Below, piece after piece: positions 18,501 through 26,297 of a stretch of 52,936 nt of DNA. Origin of the DNA: Clostridia bacterium (lineage in GTDB: Bacteria; Bacillota; Clostridia; Oscillospirales; CAG-272); contig JAGBAS010000071.1 in the NCBI GenBank assembly GCA_017938885.1, positions 1 through 52,936 of the forward strand, given 5' to 3'. The translations under genes were made by a program, and so were the position numbers. The stretch's first letter is position 1; each line of letters begins with the position of its first letter. The notes below the pieces were generated by a model, which did no database searches, was not told the origin of the DNA, and worked only from the letters and a program-made list of their open reading frames with translations.

Positions 18501-21400
18501 CGGATATCCCGATCCACGGTCTCGTAGACCACCTCGCCGGTCACGTCGTCGGTGACCGTCACCACGACCTCCTTGGCGTTTCGGAGCAGACCCGCCCAGA
18601 CGTACTGGACGGAATTGACCGCACCCTCCTGGTTGGAGATGGAGATGTACTTGCGGTCTGCGGCGATCTTCTTGTCGGCAGGGTTCTGGACGAAATAGTA
18701 GGCACCCATGAAGCTCACGTAGTCCCCCTCCACGCGTCCCACGGGACGGGTGGCGTAGGCATCGGGCAGGGTCTTGTCCAAAAGGTCGATGGAATCGTCC
18801 AGCTCGTCCTTATTGGTAGCAAAGAAATCCAGGTCGAGGATGGGAGCCTCGGTCCAGTCGCCGTAGAAGGCCAGGAAGGGAGCGTTCAGGCTGACGGCGG
18901 TTCCCTCCTTGGCGGTCAGGGTCACGAAGCCCTCCACGTACATACCGTTCTCGAAAGAATCGTTCAGGTACTTCTTGTCGTCCTCGCTCAAGGTGATGGT
19001 AACGGTCAGCTCGGCAACCTTACCGCCCGCCACGGTGACGGTATTGCCCGAGGCGGTACCGCCCGAGCAGGCCGTCAGCACCACAGAGGCGCCGCCCAGG
19101 ATGTAGCCCTGCTCGGTGACGGTGGTCTCGCCCTGGTTGGTCTTGGTGTCGCTGACGCCCTCGGTCATGACGAGAGCCGAAACGTCATAGGTCAAGGCCG
19201 AGGCGCCGAAGTTGTTGATGGCAAATTTGAGGGTGTACACACCGGTGCAGGTAGGATCGTCGCCCAGCTCGATCTTGGACTTGTCCATGATCTCACCCGT
19301 CTTGCGGTCGTAAGTCTGTACGAAAGCCTTGGTAGCGGCGGAATTGGTCAGATTGGCCAGGCCCGCGCCCTGCTTACGGGGGGAATAGGGCAGGCCGTTG
19401 GTATTGTAGACGATGTCCGCAGTGGACATGAGAAGCTGATTGACGAAGGCGGCTACGGCCACAGGGTCGTTGGCCTTATCGGGGAAGTTCTGCTTGACGT
19501 ACTGACGGAGCAGGGCGGTCACACCCGACATATTGGGGGTCGCCATGGAGGTACCCGAAATGCGGTCGTAGGACTGACCGGGGACAGCCGACAGGATGGA
19601 GCCGCCGTGGGCGGTGATCTCAGGCTTCAGCTGGAGATCGGGGGTGGGGCCCCAGGAGGAGAAGTCGGACATGAAGGGGCCCGAGGTCTGGGAACGCTTC
19701 ACCGACAGGACGCCCTTGCCGGCGGCGGCCAGCAGCTCACCGTCGTCCTGGCGGATGGAGGCCACGGCGATGGTGGTGTCGCCCACGTTCATCTTGATAT
19801 CACCCGATACGTTATTGTAGATGATGATACCCGCCGCGCCCTTCTGCTGGGCCACGTTGGCCTTCTCCTCGAAGGTGGTGGAGCCGCGGGCGACCAGCGC
19901 GATCTTGCCGGTCACGTCGATGCCGGTATAGTCAGCCGAGCGGCCTGCGCCGGGGATGGTGATGAACTCGATCTCCATTTCGTCCACTCCGTCGGGGAGA
20001 AGATCGTCGTAGAAGTTCTTCTCCTCGGAGACGCGGTCGGAGGACTCCAGGAAGTAGATGATGGTCTCGCCAAAGAGCAGGTAAGGCGTCTTGGTTCCGC
20101 TGATGGAGGCGACCGAAAGCGCACCCTTATATGTAGAAGGAGAACCGACGGTAGCCGAGTCGGGGTTGGAGGTAAGCCCCAGGTTACCGTTCTTCTCGGA
20201 GGAATAGGTAGAATTGTAGCTGTTGGAGGCGGCGGCTACGATGGAGATACCGGCGGCGCGGATACGGTCGTACACGCCCGAGATGGCTTCCTTATCCATC
20301 TCGCGGGAGAAGCCGCAGTCGGTACCGAGAGACATATTGATGACGTCCACGCCGATGACCACGCAGTCGTCCAGAGCCGCCAGGATCCAGGCGGAACGTG
20401 CGGAGGTCTCCACGTCCGAGAAGGTCTTCATGATGCAGAGCTGGGCGTTGGGTGCAACACCGGTAATGGTATCGTCCTTACCCGCGATGATGCCCGCCAC
20501 GTGGGTACCGTGATCCGAGGCGATGGGGTAGACATCGGAGTCCCCGTCGGCGTAGTCGAAGCTGAAGGGCACCTTCTCGTTGATGTAGACGTCGGAAGCG
20601 GTCAGATTCGACTGCATACCCGAAGCGCGGGTGTCCCCGATAAGGGCGGCGACCTCGTCAAAGGTCAGGCCCAACTGACTGCGGTCGGCGGTGAAGTTGG
20701 CCAGAGAGAAGGCGGAGTGGTAGTAGTCCAGACCCGTGTCCAGAACCGCCACCACGGTGCCGGTGCCGTCGTAGGCGAAATCCGAGCTGTTGAAGATACC
20801 CGTGGGGTAGACGTTGACGGTGTTCTCCACCAGCTGCGTCCCCACAGACTTGGTCTCCTCGGGCTTGTAGACCTCACCGATGATGGTGGTGCCTCGGTCG
20901 CCCACCGTCTTGGCGATGGCCTCGAAATCCCCCGCTCGGATGACCAGCTCAAAGCCGCTGAGAACGTTGGTATAGTCCTCGCCCGTGACGTAGTTCAGCT
21001 CGGCCTTGTCCAGGTCGGAGAGCAGAACCCGCTTCTCGGCGGCGATGCGGTCGCGGATGGCGGCGGCCTCGTCCGAGAGGGCGTACTCGGTGAAGCTCAT
21101 GCCCGAGGAGGCCCCGGGATACTGCTCCAGCAGAGATTTTTCCTTGACCTCAATGATAACCGATATTTCATCGGTTTCCTTGATGGTCTCGGGGAGCTTG
21201 TAGATCACCGAGCTGTCGTAGTAGTTCTCCTTGTTGGTGATGAGATCACCGTCGAAGAGATGGATCCCGCCTCCGTTTTGGGTACTGCCGGGGATGAGCC
21301 AACCGATGACGGCGGCGGCCACCGACAGGGTCATCACGGCGGCCAGCACCACCGTCAGGACGCGGATCGTAGTCTTTTGCTTTGCGGAATTTGCGAACAT
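12551..21400 (-). CDS. Giant cell-surface subtilisin-like protease with LRR array
   Basis: A protein of 2,949 aa. I start at MFANSAKQ (AAGGTAAGG upstream) rather than the in-frame ATG 26 codons earlier. After an N-terminal signal/anchor helix (about 10-32) comes an S8 domain with triad Asp221 (AVLDTGLD), His297 (SDHGTHVAG) and Ser618 (SGTSMATP), with a protease-associated (PA) insert near 500-570. Fn3-like domains follow, then a BspA-type leucine-rich array (about 1370-2170; units like IGEYAFRG). A membrane helix (about 2363-2390), a roughly 100-residue Ala/Glu/Lys-rich segment and a second helix (about 2492-2522) precede an InlB-type repeat (VSVRFDANGGSF) and a GLUG-like C-terminus. Two internal helices would place the Ala/Glu loop in the cytoplasm. 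It probably cuts host or dietary protein and feeds the Opp system downstream. Fusion of two genes is possible. Confidence 0.87.
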   Translation of the reverse strand: MFANSAKQKTTIRVLTVVLAAVMTLSVAAAVIGWLIPGSTQNGGGIHLFDGDLITNKENYYDSSVIYKLPETIKETDEISVIIEVKEKSLLEQYPGASSGMSFTEYALSDEAAAIRDRIAAEKRVLLSDLDKAELNYVTGEDYTNVLSGFELVIRAGDFEAIAKTVGDRGTTIIGEVYKPEETKSVGTQLVENTVNVYPTGIFNSSDFAYDGTGTVVAVLDTGLDYYHSAFSLANFTADRSQLGLTFDEVAALIGDTRASGMQSNLTASDVYINEKVPFSFDYADGDSDVYPIASDHGTHVAGIIAGKDDTITGVAPNAQLCIMKTFSDVETSARSAWILAALDDCVVIGVDVINMSLGTDCGFSREMDKEAISGVYDRIRAAGISIVAAASNSYNSTYSSEKNGNLGLTSNPDSATVGSPSTYKGALSVASISGTKTPYLLFGETIIYFLESSDRVSEEKNFYDDLLPDGVDEMEIEFITIPGAGRSADYTGIDVTGKIALVARGSTTFEEKANVAQQKGAAGIIIYNNVSGDIKMNVGDTTIAVASIRQDDGELLAAAGKGVLSVKRSQTSGPFMSDFSSWGPTPDLQLKPEITAHGGSILSAVPGQSYDRISGTSMATPNMSGVTALLRQYVKQNFPDKANDPVAVAAFVNQLLMSTADIVYNTNGLPYSPRKQGAGLANLTNSAATKAFVQTYDRKTGEIMDKSKIELGDDPTCTGVYTLKFAINNFGASALTYDVSALVMTEGVSDTKTNQGETTVTEQGYILGGASVVLTACSGGTASGNTVTVAGGKVAELTVTITLSEDDKKYLNDSFENGMYVEGFVTLTAKEGTAVSLNAPFLAFYGDWTEAPILDLDFFATNKDELDDSIDLLDKTLPDAYATRPVGRVEGDYVSFMGAYYFVQNPADKKIAADRKYISISNQEGAVNSVQYVWAGLLRNAKEVVVTVTDDVTGEVVYETVDRDIRKSYSNGATIFPANVDVKFSAIEQNLKNNTSYTVTLKTYMDYDRDGAETNDNNTFTFPVVTDFEAPAITDCEFYTEYDKSAKKTRLFAKMSVYDNHYAMCMQVGYVALEQDGYMVKAFDKYMTPVYSEENSTTTVIYELTDYVDEIRTGSANGNCITVVAYDYALNTAAYEIPLPDDYTDFYFTESELTLSPNEVYDLKPLVYPNTEWPELLEYYSANMDVATVVNDKLVAIAPGVSRIVARDPVTKKTASFTLTVRGEGDEGYVRYDKPVAENFRLTGYLVDKAYYFLSSEEREIGVDGDEMKFVGESYSLSMFPSEAVTLRYRLDAYFPEDTEVVFESSNENIVTVDETGKITAVSEGFASIAVKVMMDGNPTFFSKSISISVKDPYITTGPSLTHYFGLGGVVNIPASLSITEIGQYAFSNFDYIPKGPEDEISEDAPETTKIWFIGDDTVEEVIIPEGVKTIGPFAFANLTALKRVVLPSTLERIDQGAFYGCTALKSVEGLESVKFINQNAFADCALEGSIKLDSVVALADYAFFGNAPLKGVTLSASTQSVGAYAFAGCESLTAVNIPAEKIKLGRYAFSGCKSLPTVSINASVVPAGAFDGCAALTSVTLGKDVAVIGEYAFRGTALNAFTVDAGNTAFTVQSGKPYLLNKEGNTLILVAPGVKGSFELTDAKVTSIGTGAFSGNRQITSVKMPQVTVVGAYAFADCSKLESITLGKLTAIDNYSFYRTAIKTAPDLSGVSVIGEYAFARTALESVTIPDGVTVGNSAFRECKSLKSVTIGNSVVIGDSAFRLDIDSNYKADFYKVGDTRFYYYTLTSPLTSLTIGENVTVGHSAFYGASELENVTLGKGVSIGDFAFYNSMSLKGMDLSAVTAVGESAFSGDMLYVFSDSNMTVPALDEEGMYIYRYYAAALESVDLAAATAIGESAFAHCQSLVSVKLGDGITAIPAQAFFYCEALSDFDFKGVLSIGTNAFNSTALTAADLSTVEDIGTYAFVYNEGLSSVTLHPNGVSLGEGAFSYCEALSAVQNLNKVTSVGDYAFAYTSITSADLEAAAYIGTHAFLKTEMTDFTVTLGQALADLGDNPFANCRLEAFKSTETETFNGNEYATETLTFAISDTVRVIDGHLYRVVPTGLELIAYAGDTASVTVADGTVRIGDMAFAGAPVRQVVTPYTLKAIGHKAFYGCDKLTMLSFTSYFAPALEEAYDVELYNSKQHIPATGQYSFTGSAEGEEIYYDGLGIVPYFMWNASDTPSNVYYGANFVDYIGLTEGDLVMIRPVNGRQYDSFIWGQYFATVVDGAAAADDITLAAIAAIDALPETVSLADKPLVMAAREAYDKISTIEQRALVTNYAKLEQAEKRIKDLEYLENGDETETDTEDGGNGGFFESIPASALAMGALALLFLVAAIVFACLYLSKRKAVAAAAASGAAATPALDGEAEATAQASTEASAVADDADHSVSDADDADRAAADVPAEAPAEEEAPTEPTVKAPKKARKSRPKTNLKAFGKTRAPIHFSLPPAVTLAIVIVLAVAAVVFGVLAIVGGLSLWDTPYTGMDEEGYTVSVRFDANGGSFAGSPNEVYIVDVFNPADYKTDASGKAQIALIAPDDPIRKDSAFPVSNTGYFLAGWYTERTLRVDESGQPLDEYGKPTAQSGRPQGYTYSGKWDFKTDRLAVDPNGTKGSAESEITLYAAWVPYFNFEFYAEQADGSFSLIETKQLVTIDLPVWNERTGKLDMKDFPAVEGMTFESAFMDEAMTVPAEGKVSGNVDYTTGTVESDGTIRLYTTWMEGTWFRISTPKQFYDNARLGGSYLIEADLDFSNTLWPTVMSTGEFTGSIVGNGHTISNVTVLQGDNSKINGGLFGVLGASSSITDLRLENITFRIAAGSRMQGTNYGLLAGTVQEGATITGVTLTGTIEIGKDCYRPNDYNIGLLCGAGKIEGIDMSGIAVTVEDPDNNTARVEVDEITGEVTLTFAE
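14850..17300 (-). repeat. LRR_5 (BspA-type) coding repeat array
   Basis: The coding strand carries more than 25 degenerate units of about 66-75 bases, each giving a variant of L-x-x-V-x-L-x-x-x-V-x-x-I-G-x-x-A-F-x-x-C. BspA-type repeats mediate adhesion in gut and oral bacteria; here they sit between the protease domain and the membrane segments of the same protein. Confidence 0.85.
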
Positions 21401-21468
21401 GTTCCTTACCTTTCTGACGCTTTTCGGCGTGTTTTCGACATATATAAAAAAGTCCATGCGTAAACAGT

Positions 21469-21497
21469 ATTTTATCACATCGAAATGGATAATTCAA
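21469..21497 (-). promoter_or_regulatory. Promoter of the protease-opp transcript
   Basis: TTGAAT (21492-21497) and TAAAAT (21469-21474) are spaced by 17 bases on the minus strand, about 70 bases upstream of the chosen protease start. No convincing promoter is seen further down before the opp genes, so the whole block may depend on this one (inference). Confidence 0.6.
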
Positions 21498-21547
21498 GAG
21501 CAAATTGTAAACATATATCCTTAATTATAAAAAATTCAAAAACCCTC

Positions 21548-21576
21548 TTGATTTTTCTCGAAGTTTGTGGTATGCT
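21548..21576 (+). promoter_or_regulatory. Promoter of the thioredoxin-like lipoprotein gene
   Basis: TTGATT (21548-21553), 17 bases, TATGCT (21571-21576). It is divergent from the protease promoter; the two share about 100 bases of A+T-rich sequence. Confidence 0.5.
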
Positions 21577-21651
21577 ATACCATGTTGTTCTATGCTCCTT
21601 TGTAGCCTGTCACATACATAGCGAACAAAATCCCCCGATAGGAGAAGAAAA

Positions 21652-24489
21652 ATGAAGAAACTACGCAAGTCCCTCGCCCTCATTCTGGCGGTTCTGATGT
21701 TGCTGGCGACCCTTGCCGCCTGCAAGCCGAGCACCCCGCCCGATGAGACCACCGGCGAGACCACCCACCCCGACAATCCCACCGAGACGAACCCCGGAAA
21801 TACCGAAGCTAAGGCCGAGTACTCCATTACGGTCAAGTCGGCAGGCGGCCTGGCTCTCGCAGGTGTCAACGTCTATATCTACACCGACAACACCCTGGAG
21901 GATCTGGTCAATTACACCACTACCGATGCTCTGGGCGTGGCTAAGATCACCCTCAAGAAGAGCGACAAGTACGTGGCCGTCCTCTCGGGTATGCCCGAGG
22001 GCTACAAGACCGAAGCCTGCTACCCCCTGACCGGCACCGCCACCGAAATCTCGGTCACCTCTGCGGTCATCGACAACACCGACCACAGCGGTAAGTCCTA
22101 CCAGCTGGGCGACGTCATGCGGGACTTCTCGGTGGTGGACTCTGACGGCAACACCCAGAAGCTCTCCGAGCTTCTCAAGACCAAGAAGATGGTGCTCATC
22201 AACTTCTGGTACACCACCTGCTCTTGGTGTGTCAAGGAATTCCCCTACATGGACGCCGTCTATCAGCAGTATAAGGACGAGATCGAGATCGTAGCTCTGA
22301 ACCACTCTACCCTCCAGGGCGACTCCGAGGAGGGCATCAAGAATTTCAAGAATAATTTCTACACCGATTACGTGGGCGGTGAGGCCACCGGCGGCCTATC
22401 CTTCCCTATGGCCAAGGATTACACCAACATGGGTCCTGCCTTTGCGCTTGAGGGCTACCCCACATCGGTCATCGTGGACCGTTACGGCGTCATCTGCATG
22501 ATCGAGGCAGGCGGTATCGTCAGCGAGGCTCCCTTCGTGGCCATGTTCGAGCACTTTACTGCTGAAAACTACGAGCAGAAGATCTTCCACAGCCTGGAGG
22601 AGCTGATGCCTGCCGAGAAGCCCAACGTCTCCATGCCCTCCTCCGATGAGATCGCGGGCGTGTTCAACCAGGGTGAAATCACCGTCACCTACCGCCCCGA
22701 GACCGAGGACGAGAACGCCGAGATGTACTGGCCCTTCATCATTTCCGAGAAGGACGGCGAAAAGGTCATCGTCCCCGCCAACACGGGCCGTGACGGAAGC
22801 TTTGCCATCATGTACGCCGACGTTGCCCTGAAGGCAGGAGAAGCGCTGGCCTTTGACTACTGGGCCTCCAGCGAGCAGGGTGCCGATATCCTCTATATGC
22901 TGGTGGATGCCAAGGATATCTATCAGATCTCGGGCGTATCCGACAAGTGGAACACCTGCTATACCTTCGTAGCCGAGGAGGACGGCACCTATGAGGTTGC
23001 CTTCTGCTTCACCAAGGACTCCTCCGATACCGTAGGCGACGATACCGTCTATCTGAGAAACCTTCGCGTAGCCAAGGTGGCCGACATCGACGTTCCCACC
23101 TACATCCCCCGCCAGGCTGCCACCAAGCCCGCCGCCGACGGCTTTGGCTACGAGCAGTATATCACCCCCGTCTTTAACGAGGAGGACGGCCTCTGGCACG
23201 TGGGCGACAAGAACGGCCCCCTGCTTCTGGTGAACCTCATGATGGGCACCCAGTTCTCCAACAACCCCATCTACTCCCACGCCTACAACGGCGAGATTGT
23301 CCTGGATGGCGTCAACTACTACGATGAGCTGGTGGAATACTGCAACTACGCCTCCAACGCCTCCATCTACGGCTATTGCTCCATCAACGCCGAGCTGAAG
23401 GATCTTCTGGAAAAGGTCGCCGCCGCCATCGGCCTGGAGACCGATAACCCCAATCAGTGGCTCCAGATGTGCGCCTACTACGACGCCTACGGCACGGATG
23501 GTGCCCAGCTGGACGACCCCATCCGAGGTCTGGCTCCCTACTCGGCCTACACCGCTACCGAGGGAGATAACAACTACGTCTACTACGACCGCGTCATCAT
23601 GCCCAGAGGTCTGCTTTACAAGTTCGTTCCCGAGCGCTCGGGCGCCTACCGCATCACCTCCCACAGTGATTGGCAGGTAGACGGCTGGATCTTCAACCCC
23701 GACCGCACCGAGTACTACGTCCACGAGGGCGGCGAGCGTATGTTCTACGACCCCGTCAACCTCTCCATGGTGGTCTACTTCGAGGCCGGCCGCGACTACT
23801 ACATCGACATCGCCTTCTACGACGTCTATCAGGTGGGCGGATTTACCTTCTCGGTAGAATTTCTGGGTGCATCCTACGACCACTTCACGGTCTGCGCCCC
23901 CGGATACTTCACCTTCCCCGACGGTGAGATCGTGGACGACGGCGGGCTGGGCGAGCTGGCCGAAATCCTCTCGGGCGGTATCCAGATCGCCCTGGGCGAC
24001 GACGGCTACTACCACGAGAAGCGCGCCGACAGCAGTCTCGGCTCTATCCTCTACGCCGATTTCGTGGGTCTGACCGCCATCTTCTCCCACTCCATCGAAT
24101 CCATGATCGATCGCGGTGCCTTCAACTTCGCCGTTACCGAGTCTGACCAGGAGATCCTCAACTACATGGCTCTCTACGGCGACGGCACCCGTGATAAGCT
24201 CAAGGAAATCTGGGGCGAGGAATTCGACTCCCTGGCCGAGATCTATATGCTGGACGAGGTTCTGGCCGGTAAGACCCATGGCCGCGGCTCCGACTTGACG
24301 AACGACATCAAGGCTTACCTGGACAAGAAGGAGCCCGCCTCCGAGGAGCATCCCGAGCGTGAGGGTTGCGTGGCCGTTGACGTCCGCTTGGCTGAGCTGC
24401 TCCAAACCCTCATGGACAAGTACACCTTCGCCGGCGTGGACTACTCCTGGGCCAAGCTCTGCTACTACTATCAGCACTTGGGGGCTTGA
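21652..24489 (+). CDS. Surface lipoprotein with prealbumin-like, thioredoxin-like and two DGYYH modules
   Basis: A lipoprotein of 945 aa; the lipobox LAAC puts the lipid on Cys24, followed by a Thr/Pro/Glu linker. Residues about 45-140 form a Cna-B/prealbumin-like beta-sandwich (YSITVKSAGGLALAGVNVYI). Residues about 145-310 are a TlpA/redoxin-type thioredoxin fold with the active site CSWC (190-193, TTCSWCVKEFP). A PPC-like or carbohydrate-module-like sandwich and a second one (near 660-750) surround a module starting EEDGLWHVG (about 510); a second copy starts DDGYYHEK (about 784) and ends near the C-terminus. The same module ends the next gene's protein. AGGAG lies 9 bases before the ATG. 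It probably handles thiols at the outer surface; the partner is unknown. The polyferredoxin-TlpA gene nearby is a likely functional link (inference). Confidence 0.82.
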   Translation: MKKLRKSLALILAVLMLLATLAACKPSTPPDETTGETTHPDNPTETNPGNTEAKAEYSITVKSAGGLALAGVNVYIYTDNTLEDLVNYTTTDALGVAKITLKKSDKYVAVLSGMPEGYKTEACYPLTGTATEISVTSAVIDNTDHSGKSYQLGDVMRDFSVVDSDGNTQKLSELLKTKKMVLINFWYTTCSWCVKEFPYMDAVYQQYKDEIEIVALNHSTLQGDSEEGIKNFKNNFYTDYVGGEATGGLSFPMAKDYTNMGPAFALEGYPTSVIVDRYGVICMIEAGGIVSEAPFVAMFEHFTAENYEQKIFHSLEELMPAEKPNVSMPSSDEIAGVFNQGEITVTYRPETEDENAEMYWPFIISEKDGEKVIVPANTGRDGSFAIMYADVALKAGEALAFDYWASSEQGADILYMLVDAKDIYQISGVSDKWNTCYTFVAEEDGTYEVAFCFTKDSSDTVGDDTVYLRNLRVAKVADIDVPTYIPRQAATKPAADGFGYEQYITPVFNEEDGLWHVGDKNGPLLLVNLMMGTQFSNNPIYSHAYNGEIVLDGVNYYDELVEYCNYASNASIYGYCSINAELKDLLEKVAAAIGLETDNPNQWLQMCAYYDAYGTDGAQLDDPIRGLAPYSAYTATEGDNNYVYYDRVIMPRGLLYKFVPERSGAYRITSHSDWQVDGWIFNPDRTEYYVHEGGERMFYDPVNLSMVVYFEAGRDYYIDIAFYDVYQVGGFTFSVEFLGASYDHFTVCAPGYFTFPDGEIVDDGGLGELAEILSGGIQIALGDDGYYHEKRADSSLGSILYADFVGLTAIFSHSIESMIDRGAFNFAVTESDQEILNYMALYGDGTRDKLKEIWGEEFDSLAEIYMLDEVLAGKTHGRGSDLTNDIKAYLDKKEPASEEHPEREGCVAVDVRLAELLQTLMDKYTFAGVDYSWAKLCYYYQHLGA

Positions 24490-24537
24490 TTTTAAACCTA
24501 TCGTTTAGAATTCAACACCTTGTTAATAAAATAAGCG

Positions 24538-24573
24538 AGACTCCGTGGGCATTGGCTTGCGGAGTCTTGTTTT
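24538..24573 (+). terminator. Intrinsic terminator after the thioredoxin-like lipoprotein
   Basis: GACTCCG pairs with CGGAGTC around a 13-base loop, followed by CTTGTTTT. It lies about 50 bases past the stop. The remaining stretch to 24740 holds no gene that I can see. Confidence 0.7.
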
Positions 24574-24741
24574 CATCAGAAGTGATTCGGACAATAGAGA
24601 AAGGTTCAACGACGTTTGTCGCTCACAGTACCAAACGCAAACTGCGGCACATACGTTTCGCACCTTCGTCTCAGTCACGATTCCGACACAAAAAATTTCG
24701 TTTCCATTCATGGAAACCGCCGCCTTTTTTCGCCAATCCCC

Positions 24742-24770
24742 TTGCAAAAGCCGAAAAACCGTGTTATAAT
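24742..24770 (+). promoter_or_regulatory. Promoter of the second lipoprotein gene
   Basis: TTGCAA (24742-24747), 17 bases, TATAAT (24765-24770), about 40 bases upstream of the ATG. Confidence 0.75.
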
Positions 24771-24811
24771 ATAAGTTGTGCTCCATAAAACCATTTCAAA
24801 GGAGAACGTAT

Positions 24812-26095
24812 ATGCGAAAATTCCATAGATTCACCGCCTTGGCATTAGCCGGGCTGCTGGGTGCTTCCCTGCTCCTTGCCTCCTGCCAAAAGGACGTTCC
24901 GTGGGACGAGGAAACGCCCCCCGCCGATCCGGGTAGCGAGTCCGCACCCGACACCGCCCCCGAAAACCAGACCGCCTACAAGGTCACGGTTCTGAATCAT
25001 GACGGCACCCCCGCCCGGGATATCATCGTCAAGGTGCAGAAGGGCGGCGAGGAGGTCTCCTTCAAGCTGGTCGGCCCCACGGGTTCTGCCGGCTTCGAGC
25101 TCCCCGAAGACAGCTACACCGTTCTGATCGAATCCCCCTCAGGTAAGACGCTTCACTACGATTCCGAAGCGGCCGTTCTGACCCCCGATGCCCCCGAGAT
25201 CACTCTGACGGTATACGAAGCCGTAGCCGCCACCCAACCTCTGAACGCTCCCTCCAAGCACGGTGACTACGCCAGACATGAGGCCGCCTCGGTAGGCGAG
25301 GGACTGACCTTCATTCCCTTCTCCACTTCCGACTACACGTACGTAGTCTTCACCCCCACCCGCCCCGGTATATACGAGTTCACCTGCGAGAGCGGCACCG
25401 ATGTGACCCTGACCTACCACGGTGCGCCCATCAACGTCTTTGAGAATCCCCTCCTGGAGACCGTGGACGGCAAGGTCACCTTCGATATCACCGCCGGGAG
25501 CGTGGGCACCACCCCCGACACCACCGCCCAGTACGTCTTCCGTCTGGAGGGAAGCGGCGACGGCTGTATGTTCAAGGCCACCCGCACGGGCGACGTCCCC
25601 AAGTCCCCCTACGACGAGCCCTGGACCGTTCCCATGCCCACCGCCGATGACCTCAAGCCCTATGAGGGCGTCACCGACGGCACTCTGACCGATCTGGACG
25701 TCACCGACCCCGCCCTGACCGTGGTCAAGGGGGAGGACGGCTACTACCACCTGGGCAACGCCGACGGCCCCGTGGTCTTCATCCGCCTGTCCTCCGCCAA
25801 CCCCTACATGGCTGACTTCAAGACCATCTGCGACACCACCCGCATCTGCGCCTATCTCTACAATGAGGATGGCAGCTTTGACAAGCGGGTCAGCTACAAC
25901 GAGATGATCCTGGAATATCTCACCGTTGCCAATGAGGACGGCGTGGTCCCCCTGAATGACCAGCTGGCCGACATGGTCAAGACCGCCGGCGGCTACATGG
26001 GCTGGTGGAACTTCTCCGACGACCTGGACATCTTCGGCGACAAGATCGTCGACCCCGCCATCGCCTGGCTCTTCCCCTGCGCGGTGTATCAGTAA
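24812..26095 (+). CDS. Surface lipoprotein with prealbumin-like domain and DGYYH module
   Basis: A lipoprotein of 427 aa. I start at MRKFHRF (GGAG 8 bases upstream) and not 12 codons earlier. The lipobox LLASC lipidates Cys25. Residues about 55-150 form a prealbumin-like sandwich (YKVTVLNHDGTPARDIIVKV), about 170-280 a PPC-like sandwich (YTYVVFTPTRPGIYEF), and about 308-427 the module GEDGYYHLGNADGP that also occurs twice in the upstream lipoprotein. It lacks the thioredoxin domain. It has its own promoter but sits in the same cluster. The function is unknown; a surface scaffold or binding role is plausible. Confidence 0.8.
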   Translation: MRKFHRFTALALAGLLGASLLLASCQKDVPWDEETPPADPGSESAPDTAPENQTAYKVTVLNHDGTPARDIIVKVQKGGEEVSFKLVGPTGSAGFELPEDSYTVLIESPSGKTLHYDSEAAVLTPDAPEITLTVYEAVAATQPLNAPSKHGDYARHEAASVGEGLTFIPFSTSDYTYVVFTPTRPGIYEFTCESGTDVTLTYHGAPINVFENPLLETVDGKVTFDITAGSVGTTPDTTAQYVFRLEGSGDGCMFKATRTGDVPKSPYDEPWTVPMPTADDLKPYEGVTDGTLTDLDVTDPALTVVKGEDGYYHLGNADGPVVFIRLSSANPYMADFKTICDTTRICAYLYNEDGSFDKRVSYNEMILEYLTVANEDGVVPLNDQLADMVKTAGGYMGWWNFSDDLDIFGDKIVDPAIAWLFPCAVYQ

Positions 26096-26104
26096 GGGGA
26101 ACGG

Positions 26105-26262
26105 CAGGGCTCTGCCCTGCACCCGCAAGGGCTCTGCCCCAGTCTCGCTGCGGCTCGGTCACGACACGGCTCTGACTGCCACCGGCAGTCATTCACTACC
26201 GTGTCGCCGCTTCGCTACCCGCTTAAGTGACTTTTTGCAAAAAGTCCCTTAAGGATCTTCAA
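26105..26262 (+). repeat. Composite palindromic repeat
   Basis: CAGGGC-TCT-GCCCTG (near 26105-26119) and GGGCTCTGCCCC are followed by a longer hairpin in which CGACACGG pairs with CCGTGTCG around an inner TGACTGCC/GGCAGTCA stem (26161-26207), then AGTGACTTTTTGCAAAAAGTCCCTTA (read as a GACTTTTTG palindrome, 26227-26252). The outer elements match the family found at 9841-9935; the central hairpin looks like a second repeat inserted in it. Confidence 0.65.
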
Positions 26263-26297
26263 AAAACTTTAAAACAAAATACACAAGGAGATAAAAA

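Noticed and set aside
12551-21478. Start of the protease at the upstream in-frame ATG (21478)
   Set aside because: That start lies inside the -10 region reading (21469-21474), and a better ribosome site and a normal signal sequence begin at 21400.
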